NCBI RefSeq assembly: GCF_051307055.1
Contig: NZ_CP149994.1
Coordinates: 2,418,001 to 2,482,000 of the forward strand
Reading direction: 5' to 3'
From: Dryocola sp051307055
Lineage (GTDB): Bacteria > Pseudomonadota > Gammaproteobacteria > Enterobacterales > Enterobacteriaceae
DNA: 64,000 nucleotides
Position 1 is the first letter of the stretch. Each line of letters opens with the position of its first letter. The position numbers and the translations under genes are program-made. Positions 59,526 to 64,000 of this stretch are shown here, one piece after another. The notes beneath the pieces were generated by a model, which ran no database searches, was not told the DNA's origin, and saw nothing but the letters and a program-made list of their open reading frames with translations.

Positions 59526-60332
59526 CTATCCCTCGCGTCGCCAGATCCGCACCACAAAATCGGTTTCACAGGCAAACGCCTTTTCTGCTTTCAGCGCCTC
59601 CCACACTTCCGGACGCGCGCGCCAGGCAAACGGCGTCATTTGCAGCAGCGCCACCGCTTCTTCTCCCTGCAGCGCCATTGGCCAGCCAATCTGGCTGCTC
59701 TGCTCCTGCGTAAAGCCGGGCAGCGATTCAGTCTCTTCCGAATGCAGTAAAACTTCCTGATAGATTAACCCTTTTAGCTGCATCAGATGGCGCGGGCCGG
59801 GGGTGGCGGTAATAACCACGCCGCCAGGTTTGACCACGCGCGCCAGCTCCCCGGCCTTGCACGGGGCAAAAATTCGAACCACGGCATCCAGGCTGCCGTC
59901 AGCAAACGGCAGACGATGGCTGGAAGCGACGCAAAAATGTACCTGTGGGTAGCGCTTAGCCGCATAGCGAATCGCTACTTTTGAAACATCCAGCCCCCAG
60001 ATATTTCCCGTCAACCCTGTTAACGTTCCGGCAAATCCAGCGGTGTAATACCCTTCCCCACAGCCGATATCCAGCAGCGTTTCAGGCGCGAACCGGATCA
60101 GCATCTGGCAGATAGCATCGCGCAGCGGTTGGTAATGTCCCGCATCAAGAAATGCCCGGCGGGCCTGCATCATCTCCGCGCTGTCACCCGGATCTCTGGA
60201 ATGCTTATGCTGTACCGGCAGCAGATTCACGTAGCCTTCTTTCGCCCTGTCGAACTGGTGTCCCTGCGGACAGATAAAGCTTTTTTCCTGAGCGGCAAGC
60301 GGGGAATGGCAAAGGGGGCAGAGATAGGACAT
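59526..60332 (-). CDS. rlmA: 23S rRNA (guanine-745-N1) methyltransferase
   Basis: A 268-residue SAM-dependent methyltransferase that modifies G745 of 23S rRNA. The N-terminal zinc site is CPLC...CPQGH (residues 5-8 and 21-25). The SAM motif I is LLDIGCGEGYYTAGF, followed by GLDVSKVAIRYAAKRYP. Length matches E. coli RlmA (269). Confidence 0.96.
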   Translation of the reverse strand: MSYLCPLCHSPLAAQEKSFICPQGHQFDRAKEGYVNLLPVQHKHSRDPGDSAEMMQARRAFLDAGHYQPLRDAICQMLIRFAPETLLDIGCGEGYYTAGFAGTLTGLTGNIWGLDVSKVAIRYAAKRYPQVHFCVASSHRLPFADGSLDAVVRIFAPCKAGELARVVKPGGVVITATPGPRHLMQLKGLIYQEVLLHSEETESLPGFTQEQSSQIGWPMALQGEEAVALLQMTPFAWRARPEVWEALKAEKAFACETDFVVRIWRREG

Positions 60333-60394
60333 GGTGACTCCGGGTAGCTATCGAGGGCGCAAGTGTAACGCTTACGCCCCGCCGCGAAAAGCGG

Positions 60395-62143
60395 CTACGG
60401 CGCCGGAGTCCTCTCCTGCGCCTTATGCATCAGCACCAGATGCTCGTCCCCCGGCGGTAAACCATCCGGCTCAACGTTTTCCAGGCGCAGCACATCACTC
60501 ATGATCTGGCTAAACACCGGCGCCGACACCGCCCCGCCGTAATAGGCCCCGTTGGAGGGATCGTTAATAACCACGGCCAACGCAAAGCGAGGATGGCTGG
60601 CGGGCGCGACGCCGGCGGTATAGGCAATATATTTATCGATATATTTGCCGTCATCACCAATTTTTTTCGCCGTCCCGGTTTTAACCGCCACGCGATAGCC
60701 GCGCACGGCAGCTTTGGTGCCTCCGCCGCCCGGCAGCGCCACGCTTTCCATCATATGTTCAACCTGATGAGCGATCTGCGCGGATATCACACGTTTCCCG
60801 ACAACCGGCGGATCGACTCGCGTAATGGATAACGGCCTGAAAATGCCATAGCTTCCGATGGTGGCGTACACGTGCGCTAGCTGCAGCGGGGTCACCATCA
60901 ATCCATAGCCAAATGAGAACGTTGCGCGATCCAACTCTCCCCAGCGCTGCCGGTGCGGCAGTAGGCCGCTGCTCTCTCCCGTCAGGCCCAGGCCCGTGGA
61001 CGCGCCAAAACCAAAGCTTTTATAGGTATCCAGCAGAGCCTGAATCGGCATCGCAAGCGACAGTCGGGAGACCCCGGTATCGCTGGATTTTTGTAAGATG
61101 CCGGTTAGCGTTAATTGTGGGTAATACCCTACATCGCGGATCCTGTGCCCGTCCAGCGTGTAGGGATGCGTGTCCACCACGCTATCCGGCTGCACGATCC
61201 CCTGCTTCAGGGCGGTCATAATAACCATAGGCTTAACCGTAGAGCCGGGCTCAAAGGTGTCGCTGATGGCGCGATTGCGGAAATCCTCTGAGGTTGCCCC
61301 GTCGCGATTATTCGGATTAAAAGTCGGGTAACTGGCCATCGCCAGCACTTCACCGGTATTCACATCAACGATCGCCGCAGCGCCAGACTGCGCTTTATTC
61401 CAGGATACCGCATTGCCCAGCGCATCTTCCGTCACCGTCTGCAGGCGCTCATCAATACTCAGCATAATGTTATGCGCAGGTTTCGGCGGCGTCTCGGTAA
61501 TATTCTCAATCACGCGGCCATAGCGATCTTTACGTACCAGACGCTCGCCCGGCGCACCGGTTAGCTGACGGTCAAAACTCTTTTCAACGCCCTCGATACC
61601 CCGATCGTCGATATTGGTGAATCCCAGCAAATTCGCGGCCACATGCCCGGCTGGATAAAACCGGCGGGATTCTTCCCGCAGCGAAATCCCGACAATATTT
61701 AATTTGTCGATCCAGGCCGCCTGTTGCGGTTCAAGCTGGCGAGCAAGGTAGATGAAGCGGCTGCGCGCGTTATGATGAATGCGCGCAGCGATTTCACTCA
61801 ACGGCGTATGGAGCGCGTTTGCGAGCGCCTGCCAGCGGCGGTCGAACTGGACGCCGCCCTTCTCCATAATGACTTTCGGGTCGGCCCAGACCGCTTCGAC
61901 CGGCACGCTCACCGCCAGCGGACGGCCGTCGCGGTCCTGTATCATGCCGCGCGGCACCATAATGGTTTTTTCGCGCAGGGACCGCATGTCTTCCTGCCTG
62001 ACCAGCTTATCGGGGGAGATAATCTGTAACCAGGCCACCCGGCCAAGCAAAAAAATCAGGCTTAGCAGGATCGCCAGACAAAGCACTCCAAAACGCCACT
62101 GGATAAAATTGCCCACCAACGCCGGGGTAATTTTCCTCACCAT
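60395..62143 (-). CDS. PBP3-like class B penicillin-binding protein (FtsI paralogue)
   Basis: A 582-residue peptidoglycan D,D-transpeptidase with a cytosolic N-terminus, one membrane helix (about 18-40), a pedestal domain with RGMIQDRDGRPLAVSVPVEA, and a transpeptidase domain. Active-site motifs are STVK in FEPGSTVKPM, SSD in QKSSDTGVSRL, and KTGT in VAVKTGTAKK. The position between rlmA and cspC is that of the Salmonella PBP3SAL gene, a second FtsI used in acidic conditions. The SxN motif reads SSD rather than the SSN of FtsI. ftsI itself is not in this window. The start is ATG at 62143 after AAGGA. Confidence 0.9.
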   Translation of the reverse strand: MVRKITPALVGNFIQWRFGVLCLAILLSLIFLLGRVAWLQIISPDKLVRQEDMRSLREKTIMVPRGMIQDRDGRPLAVSVPVEAVWADPKVIMEKGGVQFDRRWQALANALHTPLSEIAARIHHNARSRFIYLARQLEPQQAAWIDKLNIVGISLREESRRFYPAGHVAANLLGFTNIDDRGIEGVEKSFDRQLTGAPGERLVRKDRYGRVIENITETPPKPAHNIMLSIDERLQTVTEDALGNAVSWNKAQSGAAAIVDVNTGEVLAMASYPTFNPNNRDGATSEDFRNRAISDTFEPGSTVKPMVIMTALKQGIVQPDSVVDTHPYTLDGHRIRDVGYYPQLTLTGILQKSSDTGVSRLSLAMPIQALLDTYKSFGFGASTGLGLTGESSGLLPHRQRWGELDRATFSFGYGLMVTPLQLAHVYATIGSYGIFRPLSITRVDPPVVGKRVISAQIAHQVEHMMESVALPGGGGTKAAVRGYRVAVKTGTAKKIGDDGKYIDKYIAYTAGVAPASHPRFALAVVINDPSNGAYYGGAVSAPVFSQIMSDVLRLENVEPDGLPPGDEHLVLMHKAQERTPAP

Positions 62144-62301
62144 CAATCCTTATTAAAACTTAAGCGATTGAAAATTTAAGCAGACTTTCGCCGGGGCACG
62201 TGCGCAAACAGTGCTACATCCTTCGCAGGAGTGCAACAAGAGGCAACGCCGGGTGGGTTTTGGTAATACTTTGAAAGGTATTGATTTTATTTCAACCATT
62301 A

Positions 62302-62330
62302 AAAAGCCCCGCTGCAAGAGCGAGGCTTTT
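62302..62330 (-). terminator. Terminator of yobF-cspC
   Basis: On the minus strand AAAGCCTCGCT and AGCGGGGCTTT pair around a short loop (one G-T pair), followed by TTTTT. It lies 44 bp after the cspC stop. Confidence 0.85.
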
Positions 62331-62373
62331 AACTCAATTAGGCGTTTTGGCGCCTGAGCCTAATTCAGCTGAA

Positions 62374-62583
62374 TTAGATGGCAGTCACGTTAACTGCAGC
62401 AGGGCCTTTCTGGCCGTCCTGGATTTCGAACTCAACGTTCTGGCCTTCAGCCAGAGTTTTGAAGCCGTTACCCTGGATTGCAGAGAAGTGTACGAACACA
62501 TCTTTGCTGCCGTCAGCAGGAGTAATGAAACCAAAACCTTTAGACTCGTTGAACCACTTAACTTGACCTTTAATCTTTGCCAT
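62374..62583 (-). CDS. cspC: Cold-shock-family RNA-binding protein CspC
   Basis: A 69-residue cold-shock domain protein that I believe is identical to E. coli CspC ([20 protein letters not shown], then [15 protein letters not shown]). RNP1 (KGFGFI) and RNP2 (VFVHF) are intact. CspC is made constitutively and binds single-stranded RNA; it helps stabilise rpoS and stress mRNAs. It is 12 bp after yobF. Confidence 0.98.
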
Positions 62584-62595
62584 TTTGCAAATTCC

Positions 62596-62739
62596 TTAGA
62601 TTGTTTTCTTCGCCCGCAGGCATAACTTAGATAAAACAGAGACGTTACTGCTTGAGGCACTAATATAAGGCTCGGCAGAGAAGCGGTATTCAACGACAAC
62701 GTGTTTACTCAGGACTTCTTTACTGAAAATGCCACACAT
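62596..62739 (-). CDS. yobF: Small stress protein YobF
   Basis: A 47-residue protein co-transcribed with cspC. It starts MCGIFSKEVLSKHVVVEYRF and ends with LRAKKTI, nearly the E. coli YobF sequence. The open frame runs 77 codons further upstream, but the match to E. coli begins at this Met. In E. coli it is a small DUF2527 protein whose level rises under heat and other stress; its function is unknown. Confidence 0.93.
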   Translation of the reverse strand: MCGIFSKEVLSKHVVVEYRFSAEPYISASSSNVSVLSKLCLRAKKTI

Positions 62740-63276
62740 AAACAGAACTGTACCTCGTTTAACCCAAAGTGTTATCACATACAACGTAAACAATGGCAAG
62801 CCATTTTTAAGCACGTATCGATCTGCCGCACAGATTCCAGAAACTGTACATTTGCCGGTGAAAAACAAACGTACGGTTAATGAATAAAACACTTCACAAG
62901 CTCGCGCCTGCCGTCGTGCCTGCAACAGCAAGATTCGGACAACTTTTTTACCATAGCTCAAAGACTTCACTTCGTCCAGGCGAAGTCCTGAAAAGGCGCC
63001 TGCTCCCGCACTATACTTATGCTAATTACTGCATAAATATGCAAAAAATGAGCAATACAAAGCGGGCCTTTTCATTAGCGGGTTAAAAATTTTTCAAGCA
63101 CAAGCCAAATAGAATAAAGCTTGCACAGTTACCCGCTATTAATATGCAAAAATAATGAAACTTTAATGACGTTGCGCCCGCCGGGAGGCAATAAAAACGT
63201 TTCGCTATAATATATTTCACAAAACGAGGAGCTGATTTTTCAGTTAAATAAAAAATTCATATCGCAATAATACCTG
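62740..63276. other. 537-bp intergenic region upstream of yobF-cspC
   Basis: No gene is convincing on either strand. It probably contains a long leader of yobF-cspC and promoter elements. TTATGC and GCATAA form a short inverted repeat at 63018-63037. E. coli has yebO and mgrB upstream of yobF; neither is recognisable here. Confidence 0.5.
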
Positions 63277-64000
63277 TTACTTATTTTTAAATAAGCTCGC
63301 GCTTTGTCCAATGATGAACGGCGTAAAGCTTTTTGACTGCTCGCCTGCGGCCGAGAGAGCCGCAAGCAGCTCCTGCGGCGGCTGATCCAACGACTCATCA
63401 GCAAGCTCAAATACTCCCCAGTGAATGGGGATCGTCATAGGCCTGCCAATCTGCTGCCATAAGGTAACGGCCTGTTGGGGGTCCATATGGTGATCGCCCA
63501 TAAACCAGCGCGGTGCGTAGGCGCCAATCGGGATAGCGGCAGCGTCGAGCGGGCCTAAACGCAGCGCAATGTCCGCAAGATCGCTTGTAAAGCCGGTATC
63601 GCCGCTAAACCAGAAGCGTAGCCGCGCTGTTTCAATGACCCAGCCACACCACAGGCTGCGATTGCGATCCCATAACGATCTCATGCTCCAGTGCTGCGCC
63701 GGGACGGCGGTAATAGTCATCCCTTTCCAGGTTAGCGCCTGCCACCAGTCGAGCTCGGCCACATGGCGAATGCCTCGCTTTGTAAACCAGCTCTTTAGCC
63801 CCAGCGGCACGAAGAAGCGTGCGTCGGGGAAGCGCCTGGCAATCTGGCGCACCGTCGCGCTATCAAGATGATCGTAGTGATTGTGGGAGATTAGCACCGC
63901 ATCAAGCTGGGGAAGTTCGTTGATGCTAAGCGAAACCGGCGTTTTACGCAGAGGGCCGGCAAAAGAGACCGGAGAAGCGCGCCGGGAGAAAACCGGGTCG
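63277..64000 (-). CDS. Metallo-beta-lactamase-fold hydrolase, N-terminus beyond the window
   Basis: At least 241 residues, C-terminus complete, open to the right edge; the upstream frame reads DPVFSRRASPVSFAGPLRKT and continues into VLISHNHYDHLDS. The HNHYDH metal-binding motif, a downstream GDTGFTSDLADIA Asp site and MDPQQAV...IPIHWGVFEL His are those of the NAPE-PLD/UlaG-like branch of the MBL family. The substrate is unknown. A GTG at 63897 inside the metal motif would remove the N-terminal strands and cannot be the start. Confidence 0.85.
   Translation of the reverse strand, partial: DPVFSRRASPVSFAGPLRKTPVSLSINELPQLDAVLISHNHYDHLDSATVRQIARRFPDARFFVPLGLKSWFTKRGIRHVAELDWWQALTWKGMTITAVPAQHWSMRSLWDRNRSLWCGWVIETARLRFWFSGDTGFTSDLADIALRLGPLDAAAIPIGAYAPRWFMGDHHMDPQQAVTLWQQIGRPMTIPIHWGVFELADESLDQPPQELLAALSAAGEQSKSFTPFIIGQSASLFKNK

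Overview
The window is chromosomal DNA of a member of the Enterobacteriaceae. From about 23 kb to 62.7 kb the gene content and order follow the E. coli/Salmonella map almost gene for gene: ymgE-ycgR-emtA-ldcA-cvrA-dadX-dadA-ycgB-fadR-nhaB-dsbB, then ycgN-ycgM-ycgL-minCDE-rnd-fadD-yeaY-tsaB-yoaA-yoaB-yoaH-pabB-nudL-sdaA-pdeD-yoaE-manXYZ-yobD-mntP-rlmA, then cspC-yobF. A PBP3-like paralogue between rlmA and cspC matches the Salmonella arrangement. The dat-ddc pair, the ebg/ygj block and the ferrioxamine-type receptor suggest the Enterobacter/Klebsiella/Cronobacter side of the family. I cannot fix the genus from the sequence alone.

Left third (1-23 kb), accessory-rich. It opens with the N-terminus of a secreted protein, then a lone phage KilA-C antirepressor gene. 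Next is the dat-ddc operon, which makes 1,3-diaminopropane. A three-gene envelope cluster follows: an SH3 lipoprotein, a four-cysteine periplasmic protein, and a membrane-anchored Ser/Thr kinase-like protein whose catalytic residues are degenerate. I know no described system with this composition, and it is the best candidate for something new. After periplasmic trehalase (treA) come a Fur-box TonB receptor and the complete ebg/ygj gene set. In E. coli that set lies elsewhere on the chromosome. Here ygjJK are divergent from ebgR-ebgACygjI, and both sides carry copies of the same TTTACTAA operator motif.

Middle third (23-45 kb), core genes. It holds a textbook sigma-28 promoter before ycgR, peptidoglycan enzymes (emtA, ldcA, an extra MltB-like lipoprotein), ion antiporters (cvrA, nhaB), D-/L-alanine catabolism (dadAX), the fatty-acid regulator fadR with its target fadD (two FadR-like sites upstream), dsbB, and minCDE. 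Between dsbB and ycgN is an unlisted 58-residue zinc-ribbon protein of the YmcF/YnfQ cold-shock type. It has no ATG and appears to start at an ATC codon behind a good Shine-Dalgarno sequence.

Right third (45-64 kb), core genes. It holds t6A synthesis (tsaB), the helicase yoaA, folate synthesis (pabB), serine deaminase (sdaA), a c-di-GMP phosphodiesterase (pdeD), the mannose PTS (manXYZ), and manganese export (mntP). mntP is preceded by an MntR-type site, a weak Fur-like site and a yybP-ykoY riboswitch. The window ends with rlmA, a PBP3 paralogue, cspC-yobF, and a metallo-beta-lactamase-fold hydrolase cut by the edge. I saw no tRNA, rRNA, CRISPR array or insertion sequence.
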